Assembly: GCF_014697545.1 (NCBI RefSeq)
Contig: NZ_JACJSA010000002.1
Span: forward strand, 248,001 to 312,000
DNA: 64,000 nucleotides
DNA from: Oscillatoria sp. FACHB-1407
GTDB taxonomy: Bacteria > Cyanobacteriota > Cyanobacteriia > Elainellales > Elainellaceae
Reading direction: 5' to 3'
Every line of letters starts with the position of its first letter. Within the stretch, counting starts at the first letter, position 1. Positions 27,242 to 36,172 of this stretch are shown here, piece by piece. The position numbers were made by a program, and so were the translations under genes. The notes beneath the pieces are model-generated. The model saw only the letters and a program-made list of their open reading frames with translations. It was not told where the DNA came from and did no database searches.

Positions 27242-30200
27242 ATGGATCTAGAGCAGGCGATCGCCCTGATCAATATGGCAATTTCTGATCAAGTAGGGCG
27301 ATCGCTTTCAGAGGTGGAACTTGCTTTGCTGCAAGGGGCCTGGCAGAGCGAAACCTATGACCAGATTGCCGATCGCTCTGGCTACTCAGTTGGCTATCTG
27401 CAAAACGATATTGGTCCAAAGCTCTGGAAATTACTGAGCCGTGTTTTTAACCGCAAGCTTAGTAAAACCAATCTGCGGGGTGTTCTAACGCAAATCGCGA
27501 TCGCCAGTATTCCATCCTCCGCACCCCTTTCTGCACCTGTCCCGCCCCCCATACCAGCCACCTCACCTCCCCGGACGAGTTGGGGAGAAGCCCCGGATGT
27601 TTCCATTTTTTACGGGCGGACAGATGAGCTGATGATGTTAGAGCAATGGATGATCCGCGATCGCTGTCGTCTCATTGCGCTATTGGGCATGGGCGGCATG
27701 GGTAAAAGCTTTCTGGCTGCCAGGTTCGCAGATCAATTTCAAGCCCAATTTGAGGTTGTGATCTGGCGATCGCTGCGGAATGCTCCCCCCGTGGAAACCC
27801 TCCTCACCGAATTGGTAACCTTTCTGTCAAATCAACAAGACACTCAGGCATCGCCCGAACGGTTGTTGCATTGGTTACGTGCCCATCGCTGTCTGATTAT
27901 TTTGGACAATGCCGAAACGATTATGCAACCGGGAGATCGGGTGGGATTTTATCAACCCGGATACGAAACCTACGGGGATTTATTACGGACGCTGGGAGAA
28001 ACGGCTCATCAAAGTTGTGTCTTACTCACCAGTCGCGAAAAACCTGCCGAGATCAGCACGTTTGAAATGGATGATGGAAAAGTGCGATCGCTGTCGCTGA
28101 GTGGTTCTTTAGAAGCGTCTCTGGCTCTTCTAGAGTCTAAAAAACTCATCGGTGAAGTTGCTGAGAAACGTCGATTATGTGAATTCTACAATTGCAGTCC
28201 TCTAGCGCTAAAAATTGTGGCAGCTTCGATTCAAAGCCTCTTTGACGGAGACATTGCCACATTCTTGGCAGAAGAGACGATGGTGTTTAATGGATTGCGT
28301 CGTTTACTGGAACAACAGTTTGAGCGATTATCGAATTTAGAGCAAACCATCATGTATTGGTTGGCAATCAACCGAGAATGGACTTCGACCACGGAACTCA
28401 TCGAAGATATTGTGCCAACGACTTCTAGAGTAACTGTGTTGGAGGCATTAGAATCGTTAGCGTGGCGGAATTTAGTGGAAAAGCAAACCGGACTGTATAC
28501 TCAGCAGCCCGCCGTGATGGAATATGTCGTCAGACGATTCATCGATCACATTATCACTGAACTGCATACCCAAACGATAGACTGTTTTAACCACTTTACC
28601 TTGGTTAAAACAACCGTTAAAGACTATGTTAGAGAGAGTCAAGAGCGGCTAATTTTAAGCGCGGTCGCGCAATCCCTTGCGACTGATTTTAGAACCACTG
28701 AAGCTTTGCAACACCATTTGCAGCAAATTCTGGAGAAGTTGCGCTATGATCCGGCAAAACCAGGGTATGGGGTCGGCAATCTGATCAATTTGCACCGTTC
28801 CTTGCAGCTAGATTTAACGGGCTATGATTTTTCAAATTTGATTATCCAACATGTCTATCTTCAAAACCTGCCCCTACATCAGGTTAACTTTGCCTATGCT
28901 ACCTTTGCTAAATCCGACTTCATCCAAAACTTCAGTGCCATTTTTGCTGAAGCCTTGAGTCCAGATGGCAAGTTACTGGCAACCGGAGAGTACGATGGTA
29001 CGGTGAGACTATGGCGAATGCCCGATCTCGCGCCGATGCGATCACTATTTGGACATACCAATTGGGTCTGGTCAACCAGCTTTAGTCCCGATAGTTCTAA
29101 ACTGGCCACCGCTAGCGCCGATCGCACGATCAAACTATGGGATTTAACTACTGGGCAATGTTGGAAAACCCTGCATGAAAGCAGCGCTATTATGTCCGTT
29201 TGCTTTAACCCCGATGGCAGAATTCTTGCCAGTGGTGGCGCTGACTGTACCGTGAAGCTTTGGGATACGCAAACCGGTCAGTTGTTAACCACACTCCAGG
29301 GGCATGAAAAATGGGTTTGGTCCGTCTGTTTCAGTCCAACGGGCAATCTCCTCGCGAGCAGTAGTGACGACTGCACGATCAAACTATGGGATGTACGCAC
29401 AAGCCAATTACTGAAGACACTCAAGGGACATGAAAAATGGGTTTGGTCGGTTCAGTTTAGTCCCGATGGCACTCGATTAGCCAGTAGTAGTTTCGATCAT
29501 ACTGTACGGCTCTGGGATGTGCAGACAGGCAGTCTACTCAATACCCTGGAAGGTCATCAGGACTGGGTTGGTTCAATCAGCTTCAGCCCTGATTGCACAT
29601 TGTTGGCCAGTAGCAGTCACGACCAGACCGTGAGGCTTTGGGACGTGCAAACTGGAAACCTCCTAAATATCTTACAAGGACATACAAATTGTGTTTTGTC
29701 CGTTGGCTTTAGTCCTGATGGGACAACCCTGGTCAGTGGTGGAGCGGATTGCTCAGTCAGGCTATGGGAGGTCAAAACGCGCCGTCTCTTAAATAACTTA
29801 ACGGGCTACACCAACTGGATCTGGACAACCCACTTCAGCCCCAATGGCATCGTTCTAGCCAGTGGCGGTGCTGACTACACCATAAAACTCTGGAATACTG
29901 AAACCGGAACGCTCCTGAAAACATTATCAGGACATCAGGGATGGGTTTTTGCGGTTTGTTTTAGCCCCGATGGTAGCTTAATAGCTAGTAGCAGTGCTGA
30001 CTATACGATCAAGCTGTGGGATGTGCAGACGGGCAGTTTGTTAAAAACGCTGAAAGGACATAATGACTGGGTTCCATCTGTCAATTTTAGTCCGGATGGC
30101 ACTTGTCTTGTCAGCAGTAGTTATGACTGCACCGTAAAGTTGTGGGATGTGCAGACAGGACGACTGCTTAAAACATGGACAGACGAGAGTTGGGTCATGT

Positions 30201-30820
30201 CAGTGGGTTTTCATCCAATGGGCAACTGGTTGGCAAGTAGTAATGCTGGCGGAATGTTGAAACTCTGGGAGGTTGCCGCCGCATCCTCTCCTATAAGTTT
30301 GCAAGCGCATACAGGTCCCATTTGGTCAATTTGCTTTAGCTCCGATGGCAGCTTGCTGGCGAGTAGCAGTGAGGATACCGACATTAAGTTATGGGATGTA
30401 CATCAGAAATCTTTGCTCACCACGTTGCAAGGACATCAAAATTGGGTAATGTCTGTGAATTTTAATGCTGAAGGTACACAACTGGTGAGTGGTAGCAAAG
30501 ATGCTACGGCGAAGTTGTGGGATATTCACACGGGAGAATTGCTGCATACACTGAAAGGGCATGGCGATCGCCTCTTGTCTGCTTACTTCCATCCCTCAAA
30601 ACCCTTGATTGTTACTAGTAGTGCGGATGAAACTATAAAAATTTGGAGTGCTGACACGGGTGAGTGTTTGCAAACAATGCGGAGCGATCGCCCCTACGAA
30701 GGCATGAATATTACCGGAGTCACAGGTATCACCGAAGCCCAGAAATCAACGCTAAAGGCTTTGGGGGCAGTGGATGAGGGCGATCGCCGAGTAATTTTTC
30801 CTGAAGACTTTCATATTTAG
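27242..30820 (+). CDS. STAND NTPase: vMAP-type N-terminal HTH, NB-ARC and 14 WD40 repeats
   Basis: 1192 residues from ATG 27242, chosen because AGAGGA lies five bases upstream; an ATG at 27227 is in frame. Residues 1-85 resemble the HTH-like N-terminal domain of cyanobacterial NB-ARC/vWA-MoxR-associated proteins ([16 protein letters not shown]). The NB-ARC has Walker A GMGGMGKS near 150, Walker [10 protein letters not shown] near 220 and an SPLALKI block. Fourteen WD40 units ([20 protein letters not shown] type) suggest two seven-bladed propellers, followed by a short [19 protein letters not shown] tail. Such proteins sense a ligand and oligomerise. No effector domain is visible except the N-terminal HTH. 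Neighbouring toxin-antitoxin and restriction genes suggest a defence role; this is inference. Confidence 0.9.
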   Translation: MDLEQAIALINMAISDQVGRSLSEVELALLQGAWQSETYDQIADRSGYSVGYLQNDIGPKLWKLLSRVFNRKLSKTNLRGVLTQIAIASIPSSAPLSAPVPPPIPATSPPRTSWGEAPDVSIFYGRTDELMMLEQWMIRDRCRLIALLGMGGMGKSFLAARFADQFQAQFEVVIWRSLRNAPPVETLLTELVTFLSNQQDTQASPERLLHWLRAHRCLIILDNAETIMQPGDRVGFYQPGYETYGDLLRTLGETAHQSCVLLTSREKPAEISTFEMDDGKVRSLSLSGSLEASLALLESKKLIGEVAEKRRLCEFYNCSPLALKIVAASIQSLFDGDIATFLAEETMVFNGLRRLLEQQFERLSNLEQTIMYWLAINREWTSTTELIEDIVPTTSRVTVLEALESLAWRNLVEKQTGLYTQQPAVMEYVVRRFIDHIITELHTQTIDCFNHFTLVKTTVKDYVRESQERLILSAVAQSLATDFRTTEALQHHLQQILEKLRYDPAKPGYGVGNLINLHRSLQLDLTGYDFSNLIIQHVYLQNLPLHQVNFAYATFAKSDFIQNFSAIFAEALSPDGKLLATGEYDGTVRLWRMPDLAPMRSLFGHTNWVWSTSFSPDSSKLATASADRTIKLWDLTTGQCWKTLHESSAIMSVCFNPDGRILASGGADCTVKLWDTQTGQLLTTLQGHEKWVWSVCFSPTGNLLASSSDDCTIKLWDVRTSQLLKTLKGHEKWVWSVQFSPDGTRLASSSFDHTVRLWDVQTGSLLNTLEGHQDWVGSISFSPDCTLLASSSHDQTVRLWDVQTGNLLNILQGHTNCVLSVGFSPDGTTLVSGGADCSVRLWEVKTRRLLNNLTGYTNWIWTTHFSPNGIVLASGGADYTIKLWNTETGTLLKTLSGHQGWVFAVCFSPDGSLIASSSADYTIKLWDVQTGSLLKTLKGHNDWVPSVNFSPDGTCLVSSSYDCTVKLWDVQTGRLLKTWTDESWVMSVGFHPMGNWLASSNAGGMLKLWEVAAASSPISLQAHTGPIWSICFSSDGSLLASSSEDTDIKLWDVHQKSLLTTLQGHQNWVMSVNFNAEGTQLVSGSKDATAKLWDIHTGELLHTLKGHGDRLLSAYFHPSKPLIVTSSADETIKIWSADTGECLQTMRSDRPYEGMNITGVTGITEAQKSTLKALGAVDEGDRRVIFPEDFHI

Positions 30821-30859
30821 TGACTGGCTCAAAGGCCGATCTCAAGGACTGGGTACGGA

Positions 30860-30955
30860 GCCAGCTAACGACAAAACGCAGCGGCAGCAGATAACCTTGA
30901 ACTCAGCACCAGCGGCTTTCGACCGTCCGCTGCCATGAAGTGATAGCTGGCTGGC
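30860..30955. repeat. attC-like palindromic element, copy A
   Basis: 96 bp: GCCAGCTAAC, box CGCAGCGGCAG, box GACCGTCCGCTGCC, and the end GTGATAGCTGGC, where one base differs from the expected GTGTTAGCTGGC. The inner boxes pair as GCAGCGG/CCGCTGC. It sits 40 bases after the STAND gene and 58 before the HigBA ORF. Confidence 0.65.
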
Positions 30956-31013
30956 ACTAACAGATGAAGCCTGACTATTGACAATAGTATGCCAAAACTA
31001 GCATGTTTGAGGT

Positions 31014-31718
31014 ATGAATGCATTACCAAAGCCAGTTGAATGGGTCGGGAGTTCTCTGGACGATTTGAAGGGCTTTCCAGAGGATGTGCGGCAAACTGTT
31101 GGGTACGCATTGTACTTAGCGCAATATGATGAAAAGCACCCCTCAGCCAAACCACTCAAAGGATTTAAGGGAACCGGAGTACTGGAAATTGTAGAAAATT
31201 TTGACGGAGATACTTATCGAGCTGTCTACACGGTAACACTGGCTGGAGTAGTCTACGTCTTACACGCTTTCCAGAAAAAATCAAAGCAAGGTATTGCGAC
31301 TCCTAAGCAGGATATTGACCTGATCGAAGCAAGGCTGAAACGAGCCAAGAAACACTACGCACAAAACTACAGCAAACACCAGGGAGAGCAAAATATGACT
31401 GAAGAAATTGGAGTACAAGCTAGTAACGGCAACGTATTTGAAGATTTGAGTTTGGACAATGCTGACGAATTGCTGGTTAAAGCAGAACTTGCTCGGCGGA
31501 TCAGCAGCATCATTACTGCTCAACAAATGACCCAAATTGAGGCAGCAGAGGCATTAGGAATTGACCAACCTAAAATCTCGGCATTAATCAATGGAAAACT
31601 AACCGGGTTTTCGACTGCACGGTTATTTCGCTTTCTCAATGCTTTGGGGCGAGATGTGGAAATTGTAGTGAAGCCCAAATCTCATGCACAAGCTCAAACG
31701 CGCGTTGTTGCTTCGTGA
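31014..31718 (+). CDS. HigB-like toxin and HigA-like antitoxin encoded as one ORF
   Basis: 234 residues. Residues 1-125 are a phage Gp49-like/HigB (RelE-fold) toxin (DLKGFPEDVRQTVGYALYLA, TYRAVYTVTLAGVVYVLHAF, QKKSKQGIATP). Residues 128-234 are the matching XRE antitoxin (MTEEIGVQASNGNVFEDLSL, MTQIEAAEALGIDQPKISAL, STARLFRFLNALGRDVEIVV). In this family the two are normally separate genes. Here no stop codon separates them. A ribosome site (AGGGAGAG) and ATG at 31395 remain, so free antitoxin may also be made. The HigB-type toxin is a ribosome-dependent mRNA nuclease in known cases. Confidence 0.88.
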   Translation: MNALPKPVEWVGSSLDDLKGFPEDVRQTVGYALYLAQYDEKHPSAKPLKGFKGTGVLEIVENFDGDTYRAVYTVTLAGVVYVLHAFQKKSKQGIATPKQDIDLIEARLKRAKKHYAQNYSKHQGEQNMTEEIGVQASNGNVFEDLSLDNADELLVKAELARRISSIITAQQMTQIEAAEALGIDQPKISALINGKLTGFSTARLFRFLNALGRDVEIVVKPKSHAQAQTRVVAS

Positions 31719-31770
31719 TTTTGAACACCAACAACTTATCTTCCTGTACTAGCCCTAGCCCAGAAACGAA

Positions 31771-31863
31771 GCCAGCTAACGGTGAGCGTCACCGGCGGCA
31801 GCCAACACTGAAAACACTCAGATAGCCTCTGCTCCGTCCACACCAACGCAGTGTTAGGGGGCT
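31771..31863. repeat. attC-like palindromic element, copy B
   Basis: 93 bp: GCCAGCTAAC, box CACCGGCGGCAG, box CTCCGTCC, end GTGTTAGGGGGCTG. It lies between the HigBA ORF and the VapBC-like pair. The stop codon of the minus-strand PIN gene lies inside its right end. Confidence 0.65.
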
Positions 31864-32258
31864 GACCGTAACAGTTTTACAAAGCCCTCCTGCTCAAAAT
31901 GTCGATCAGTGGTCAATGCCTCTGTCATTCCACGGTGACGCATCAAAACAAAACTGACTGCATCACATAACGAATAAGTTTTGTCTTGCCGTTCCATCAA
32001 CAATTTCATGGCTTCTCGATGCAGTTGCTCATCTACCCAAACTGTTTCGATATCTGGATTATCAAGCAAGTCCATCACAAATGCCAGCATCGCAGGACGA
32101 GGAAAACGACGTATCAATGCCAAAGCAATCAACTCAGCTAAAACATAACTATGAGTCAAAAACTTCTTGTTGGTGCTGCTGAGAAACTGCACCGCTTCTT
32201 GATGCTGTGGCTCGTTTTGGTGGATATAACACAGTAATCCTGACGTATCTAAAAGCAC
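31854..32258 (-). CDS. PIN-domain toxin (VapC-like)
   Basis: 134 residues, GTG start. The four acidic residues expected in a PIN ribonuclease are visible: Asp 4 (MLLDTSG), Glu 42 (LAELIA), Asp 99 (LCDAVSF) and Asp 118 (LTTDRHF). Known VapC toxins cleave tRNA or rRNA and are blocked by VapB. The gene starts nine bases after the antitoxin stop codon, consistent with one transcript. Confidence 0.92.
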   Translation of the reverse strand: MLLDTSGLLCYIHQNEPQHQEAVQFLSSTNKKFLTHSYVLAELIALALIRRFPRPAMLAFVMDLLDNPDIETVWVDEQLHREAMKLLMERQDKTYSLCDAVSFVLMRHRGMTEALTTDRHFEQEGFVKLLRSAP

Positions 32259-32267
32259 AAGCCGATC

Positions 32268-32552
32268 TTATCCTTCGTACTCACTTGCATAGGCTCTCGC
32301 AAGATCAGCATCAATGCTTTCATTATCTATACCTGTTGTATAGCCAAGACTAATTGCCCCAGCATGGTTTCTAAATCTTCGTCGAGCTTCTTCTTGTTGT
32401 TCTACTGAGTGCAAAGCTTTACTGCCCCCACTGCTTTGATAACTGACTACAGCAACAATCCACTCTGCAATAGACAGACCTACAGCATTAGCCTTCTGCT
32501 GTAAATCTGCATAAACCTCATCACTTAGTTCCAGAGTTAGCTGCTGGCTCAT
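32268..32552 (-). CDS. Antitoxin of the PIN toxin (VapB-like)
   Basis: 94 residues. The N-terminus TLELSDEVYADLQQKANAVG and then LSIAEWIVAVV resembles a ribbon-helix-helix DNA-binding domain. The C-terminal 40 residues, with ESIDADLARAYASEYEG, are the likely toxin-wrapping tail. Precedes the toxin gene in the same operon, the normal order. Confidence 0.8.
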   Translation of the reverse strand: MSQQLTLELSDEVYADLQQKANAVGLSIAEWIVAVVSYQSSGGSKALHSVEQQEEARRRFRNHAGAISLGYTTGIDNESIDADLARAYASEYEG

Positions 32553-32675
32553 ATATATCCAAGGGGTTGATGAATCTACGAAAATTATAGCCTTTACCCT
32601 ACAGACGGCTCAAATGTCTTGGAGCTATAAGGCTAAGGAGATATGCTCAATGTACTGTCTCTACCAGAAGCCAAA

Positions 32676-32768
32676 GCCACCTAACGTTCCCCTTCAGCGG
32701 CGGCAGGCAGCTTAGAACTAAGCATAAGAAGCTTACGCCCGTCCGCTGCAAGGGGGTTGTTAGCCTGC
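32676..32768. repeat. attC-like palindromic element, copy C
   Basis: 93 bp: GCCACCTAAC, then CCCCTTCAGCGGCGGCAGG, and later GCCCGTCCGCTGCAAGGGGG, GTTAGCCTGC. The arms pair over more than 15 bases with unpaired bases in the L box, as in attC hairpins. It separates the VapBC-like pair from the restriction-modification genes. Confidence 0.7.
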
Positions 32769-32806
32769 TTTCCTTTCTACTATAGCCAGAATGCCGGAAA
32801 AATCCT

Positions 32807-32826
32807 ATTTTGGGATTATCCGAAAA
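32807..32826. promoter_or_regulatory. Operator candidate upstream of the HTH gene
   Basis: TTTTGGGATTATCCGAAAA: arms TTTTGG and CCGAAAA around ATTAT, 47 bases before the HTH start. A suitable site for autoregulation by the HTH protein. Confidence 0.45.
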
Positions 32827-32872
32827 TGGGTTTATCTTGTCGCTTATAGATACAGTGGCGAAACCAAACGTC

Positions 32873-33136
32873 ATGAAATCCGTTTTCACACGTGAGTATG
32901 AAATTTTTCGCTTTTGCATGATTGAGGCTCGGAAAGAGGCAAAGCTTACTCAATCTCACCTTGCTCAGTCTTTGAAGAAGCCTCAATCCTTTGTCGCAAA
33001 GTATGAAAACGGTGAACGAAGACTAGATGTCATTGAATTTCTATTTGTTGCTCGTGCCATAGGTGCAGATCCCTATAGTATTCTTCAGAGAGTTGAGCAG
33101 CTTTCTTCTTCCATATCCTGTGAGGAGACAAAATGA
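32873..33136 (+). CDS. HTH (XRE) regulator of the restriction module, controller-like
   Basis: 87 residues from ATG 32873; longer TTG forms lack support. It carries an XRE helix-turn-helix (ARKEAKLTQSHLAQSLKKPQ, SFVAKYENGERRLDVIEFL). The stop codon overlaps the start of the nuclease gene (ATGA), so the two are translationally coupled. By analogy with C proteins of type II systems it may time nuclease expression; this is inference. Confidence 0.82.
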   Translation: MKSVFTREYEIFRFCMIEARKEAKLTQSHLAQSLKKPQSFVAKYENGERRLDVIEFLFVARAIGADPYSILQRVEQLSSSISCEETK

Positions 33137-34050
33137 ATACTCAGGATGTCATTAGATTGGCAACTCAACATTTAGGCGGACTATCTGGGCATATATTTGA
33201 CCTGTTAGAAATATCTAAGCCTGTATCCCTTGACTCAGCAGCAGATATATCAAAAATCATCTCTAAGCTATCAGCTTTTTTAGGTAATTTGATTGAAATT
33301 AATACGGTTGAATTTCTAAATGAGAAGGGAGACTTTTCGGATTTTGGAGAATGGGAGAGGCAAGATCCTGGTTTTCCCGATCTCATCTTTAGAGGTAGTG
33401 TCCAACCAACTCCAGGTCTAGAAATTAAAGCATGGCTCCCTCTCGCAACAGAGATAACTGCACGCTTCAAAGACAGCCAAAATCACTTTAAATTTGATCA
33501 AACTCATGTAGCCATTTTGGCATGGCTACCGGAAAAAATTATTTATGGAAAACCACGCATCCTTGATATCTGCGTTGTTTCTGGGTTATCAGTGGCAATA
33601 GCTCGAGATACTCACTACCATGATCCCCCAGATTATCTTGTTCTAGAGCCTGAAGACACATCTACAAGAACTGCTAATTTGCAGCAGACAAATACTAATG
33701 GTCATAAATTTCAAGGTTCACACGAAGAGTTTTTAGAAGCACAAAAGCTAGTGGATTCTTGGGGACCTGAAGGAAGAATTTATAAGCCAACCCCAGAATA
33801 TCAAACGCTACTGAGACAACTCCTGAACAAGTATAAGTACAGGTTGGACACGAATTATCCAAAGATGGATAGAATTTGTCACCCAGAAATAGAGAAGTTC
33901 AAAGAAAATATTTACAGTCTTCAAGTTTCTGGTATGACCGTTGGGCAGTGGAATAAACTTTTGCTTAGTCGAAAGGAAAGTCAAATTAAAAGTGCTTTAC
34001 AAAAGCATTTAGATATTAGAGATGAGAGTATTGATGAACTTCTGGATTAA
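33133..34050 (+). CDS. PD-(D/E)XK restriction endonuclease-like protein
   Basis: 305 residues. The catalytic core is visible as Asp 83 (GFPDLIF) and Glu 97-x-Lys 99 (GLEIKAW), spaced as in PD-(D/E)XK nucleases. The rest has no recognised domain. Coupled to the upstream HTH gene. Its last 35 bases overlap, tail to tail, the methyltransferase gene on the other strand. With that partner it forms a probable type II restriction-modification system; recognition site unknown. Confidence 0.82.
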   Translation: MNTQDVIRLATQHLGGLSGHIFDLLEISKPVSLDSAADISKIISKLSAFLGNLIEINTVEFLNEKGDFSDFGEWERQDPGFPDLIFRGSVQPTPGLEIKAWLPLATEITARFKDSQNHFKFDQTHVAILAWLPEKIIYGKPRILDICVVSGLSVAIARDTHYHDPPDYLVLEPEDTSTRTANLQQTNTNGHKFQGSHEEFLEAQKLVDSWGPEGRIYKPTPEYQTLLRQLLNKYKYRLDTNYPKMDRICHPEIEKFKENIYSLQVSGMTVGQWNKLLLSRKESQIKSALQKHLDIRDESIDELLD

Positions 34051-35092
34051 ATCTTTTAGTTCCGTAGTAAAAGTAGTCTGAGTCAACTTCACAAGAGTAA
34101 GCTTTTCTCCTGAGTTTATGTGCAGCCAACGATGCACTAAAAAGCCCACCGAAGGGTTCCCAAACAATATCATTCTCGTCACTAGAAGCCTCAATAATAA
34201 GGCTCATTAAATCAAGTGGCTTCTGATTAAGGTGGACAGCTTTACCAGATGAAGATTTTATCCTTTCATCTCCTCGCAAAGCCTGTCTTTCCCAAACATT
34301 GGTGAATCCATGAGGGCATGAGAACTTTGAGCGCATCATACTCCATTCTTCTCCTGTCAAAGGTTCCTCACCATTTAAGGAAAAATAGGGTTTACCTTCC
34401 GGCTTGCCATGCTCGTTGGCATAGCTAACTAATTTCCCAAACATATCTGAAGGAGGAAAATACCAAAGATGCCCTTGATCAAAATACTTTCTAGTTGCTG
34501 CATCAGCTACACCACAAGCATCATTAGCCCTGCGTAGGGGAAGTCCAGAACGTTTCCACTCACGCAGCAACCACTCTTTTAAGATCAGTCCGTCAATAGT
34601 CACCTCTCGAACATATTGAACACAAACCTCTGTAACTACAGGGAATCTACGAATTTTTCCTGTATTAACATTACCTGCAATATGCCCCTTACCCTTATTC
34701 CAAATATTGCAATTGACATAACGCCAGCCATACTTCTCTAAAATAGGGTGAATTACAGCCCAGCCAATTTCTGAGTTCCAAAACCAAAGCGTTGTACTTG
34801 GTAAAGCATGTTGTGACCATGCTTCAATGTGAGGCTCATACCACTGTGGCAAGTCAAGGTGATCTGATGTATCGCCTTCAAAGCCGAGTACACCGTATCC
34901 TCCATCAGAAATAATGACAGTTGGTTTTTCCCAAGCAGCATAGTGTTCGAGACTATCGCCTAAATACAAAGAAACATAATCATCACTCCACATAGAAAAG
35001 CTAGGTTCTATGCCAAGCCTGACTGCTTTTCCACGACTTACTGTACTAGCAGCTTTGGTTTTTAGTTGAAAATTTCTATTAGGGCTATGCAT
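34016..35092 (-). CDS. Site-specific DNA methyltransferase (beta-class N4/N6 type)
   Basis: 358 residues from ATG 35092; a TTG two codons earlier is the alternative. Catalytic motif IV reads SDGGYGV near residue 63, where DPPY or DGPY is usual. Motif I is WEPFGGLFSASLA near 320, after HLNQKPLDLM, giving the beta-class order. Long conserved blocks include TTLWFWNSEIGWAVIHPIL and RFPVVTEVCVQYVREV. It should protect host sites against the convergent nuclease. Confidence 0.9.
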   Translation of the reverse strand: MHSPNRNFQLKTKAASTVSRGKAVRLGIEPSFSMWSDDYVSLYLGDSLEHYAAWEKPTVIISDGGYGVLGFEGDTSDHLDLPQWYEPHIEAWSQHALPSTTLWFWNSEIGWAVIHPILEKYGWRYVNCNIWNKGKGHIAGNVNTGKIRRFPVVTEVCVQYVREVTIDGLILKEWLLREWKRSGLPLRRANDACGVADAATRKYFDQGHLWYFPPSDMFGKLVSYANEHGKPEGKPYFSLNGEEPLTGEEWSMMRSKFSCPHGFTNVWERQALRGDERIKSSSGKAVHLNQKPLDLMSLIIEASSDENDIVWEPFGGLFSASLAAHKLRRKAYSCEVDSDYFYYGTKRFNPEVHQYSHL

Positions 35093-35131
35093 TTGCAAAG
35101 AATTAAGTCTCGTAGCTTTCCAAGGAACAAA

Positions 35132-35150
35132 CCTAATATCCCATATTAGG
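35132..35150. promoter_or_regulatory. CCTAATAY palindromic operator candidate
   Basis: CCTAATATCCCATATTAGG lies about 40 bases upstream of the methyltransferase start. The half-motif CCTAATAYCC recurs at 35302, 35380 and, inverted, 35436. A likely binding site for a regulator of the methyltransferase. Confidence 0.5.
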
Positions 35151-35266
35151 ATATTTTGCCAAAGAAGAGCATTAAGACTTTAACGTACATTGCACAGTTC
35201 GCAAAATTGTGTATCCAGATTATGCGCAGAGCCGCAACTATGTTATCTGCCTCGGTCAGCAGATCA

Positions 35267-35276
35267 GCAGGCTAAC
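35267..35276. repeat. attC-like half site
   Basis: GCAGGCTAAC, identical to the left end of copy D, but without the rest of the element. It closes the restriction module on the far side from copy C. Confidence 0.35.
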
Positions 35277-35280
35277 AATC

Positions 35281-35440
35281 TAATTAGATCGATTTTTTCA
35301 ACCTAATACCCTCCTAGGGAAAATAGAATGAAAAAAACACGCTATTTGGAAAATCGGGCAATTAGATCGATTTTTGCAGCCTAATACCCCTGTAGAACCC
35401 AATTAGAATGATTTTTTCACTCCATTTGGAAAATTGGGAT
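35281..35440. repeat. Two tandem ~78-bp units with ATTAGATCGATTTTT motif
   Basis: Each unit begins AATTAGATCGATTTTT, has CCTAATACCC, then TAGAATGA plus an A6 or T6 run and CAC, and closes ATTTGGAAAATYGGG. A further isolated CCAATTAGATCGATTTCC occurs at 35574-35591. No coding capacity. The rest of 35093-35909 has no gene apart from the hairpins listed. Confidence 0.7.
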
Positions 35441-35655
35441 ATTAGGCGGATTTGAATACTTCCATATTAACCTCTGCTCAGGGAATGCGTTGATTGTGTT
35501 CTGCATTTCTTCTGGTTCTATGAGCTTCGCTTGCATACTAATGCACGAATAGTCCAATTAGATCGATTTCCAGGATCAGTGAAGTCCTGCCTTGTCCTGT
35601 AAAGTTGCTCGGCTCGGTGCGCGATGTGATTCGGGTGAAACAATTCTCTTAGTAC

Positions 35656-35715
35656 GCTTGTCTACAATCTTCCTTTGGATTATTCTATGAAACACTGGAT
35701 TTCCAGTAGACAAGC
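35656..35715. repeat. 60-bp inverted repeat
   Basis: GCTTGTCTAC and GTAGACAAGC form perfect 10-base arms about 40 bases apart, with further partial pairing inside. A small MITE or structured RNA. Confidence 0.4.
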
Positions 35716-35762
35716 TTAAGGTGAGGATAACGCTGATTAAGAGTGTTACCAGCACTCCTAAC

Positions 35763-35803
35763 CAGCTAACCTAACTCCTGGTGCAAGCAGGAGGTTAGGC
35801 TGT
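35763..35803. repeat. Short attC-like hairpin
   Basis: CCAGCTAAC, then CTAACTCCTG, loop, CAGGAGGTTAGGCTG. It has the same ends as the 92-96 bp elements but is only 41 bp. It may be a deleted copy or an unrelated terminator-like hairpin. Confidence 0.4.
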
Positions 35804-35909
35804 GTTGATTTTAGGATCAATCGCCTTACTGAAGCAAAACAAGTAGTTAGGAAACTACGCCTTAAGCTTTTCTTCGCTACAGTTCATCTCCTTCAGTGAG
35901 GCAAATAGT

Positions 35910-36110
35910 ATGACAACAGAGTTCAACGAACGTCTGCCTGTTCCGCCTGCCGAAAAAGTGCAGATTTGGATTATCGGAACGCGAGAGCAAGTGAAACACA
36001 CGATTAACGAGTTTTATGTCAAACAACTGGTAAATGATCGCGTTCACTTTATGCCGATTGTGCCTGCTCCGTTTGCTCAAGGCAAGTTTATGACGGTGTT
36101 AGAGCGATAG
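35910..36110 (+). CDS. Small conserved hypothetical protein
   Basis: 66 residues, ATG start, TAG stop. VQIWIIGTREQVKHTINEFY, then PIVPAPFAQGKFMTVLER. Regular alternation of strands and a helix suggests a small folded soluble protein. I believe close relatives exist widely in cyanobacteria but cannot name a function. It lies at the border between the AT-richer island and HIP1-rich DNA. Confidence 0.65.
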   Translation: MTTEFNERLPVPPAEKVQIWIIGTREQVKHTINEFYVKQLVNDRVHFMPIVPAPFAQGKFMTVLER

Positions 36111-36139
36111 GCTTGGGGAGGAGGGGAGTAAGTGTGCTC

Positions 36140-36172
36140 AGATCTGCGACTTCTTCAAGAAGTCGCAGATCT
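36140..36172. repeat. Perfect 33-bp hairpin
   Basis: Two 16-base arms (AGATCTGCGACTTCTT and its exact complement) separated by one C. No T-run follows, so more likely a mobile palindromic repeat than a terminator. The rest of 36173-36482 holds a low-complexity CAGTCCTCAGCACT stretch (36337-36380) and the next gene's leader. Confidence 0.8.

Noticed and set aside
35281-35440. Tandem 78-bp units considered as CRISPR or a plasmid origin with iterons
   Set aside because: Only two units, no spacers of equal size and no replication gene nearby.
35763-35803. Hairpin considered as an ordinary terminator
   Set aside because: No T-run follows. Its ends match the attC-like family better, so it is listed there with low confidence.
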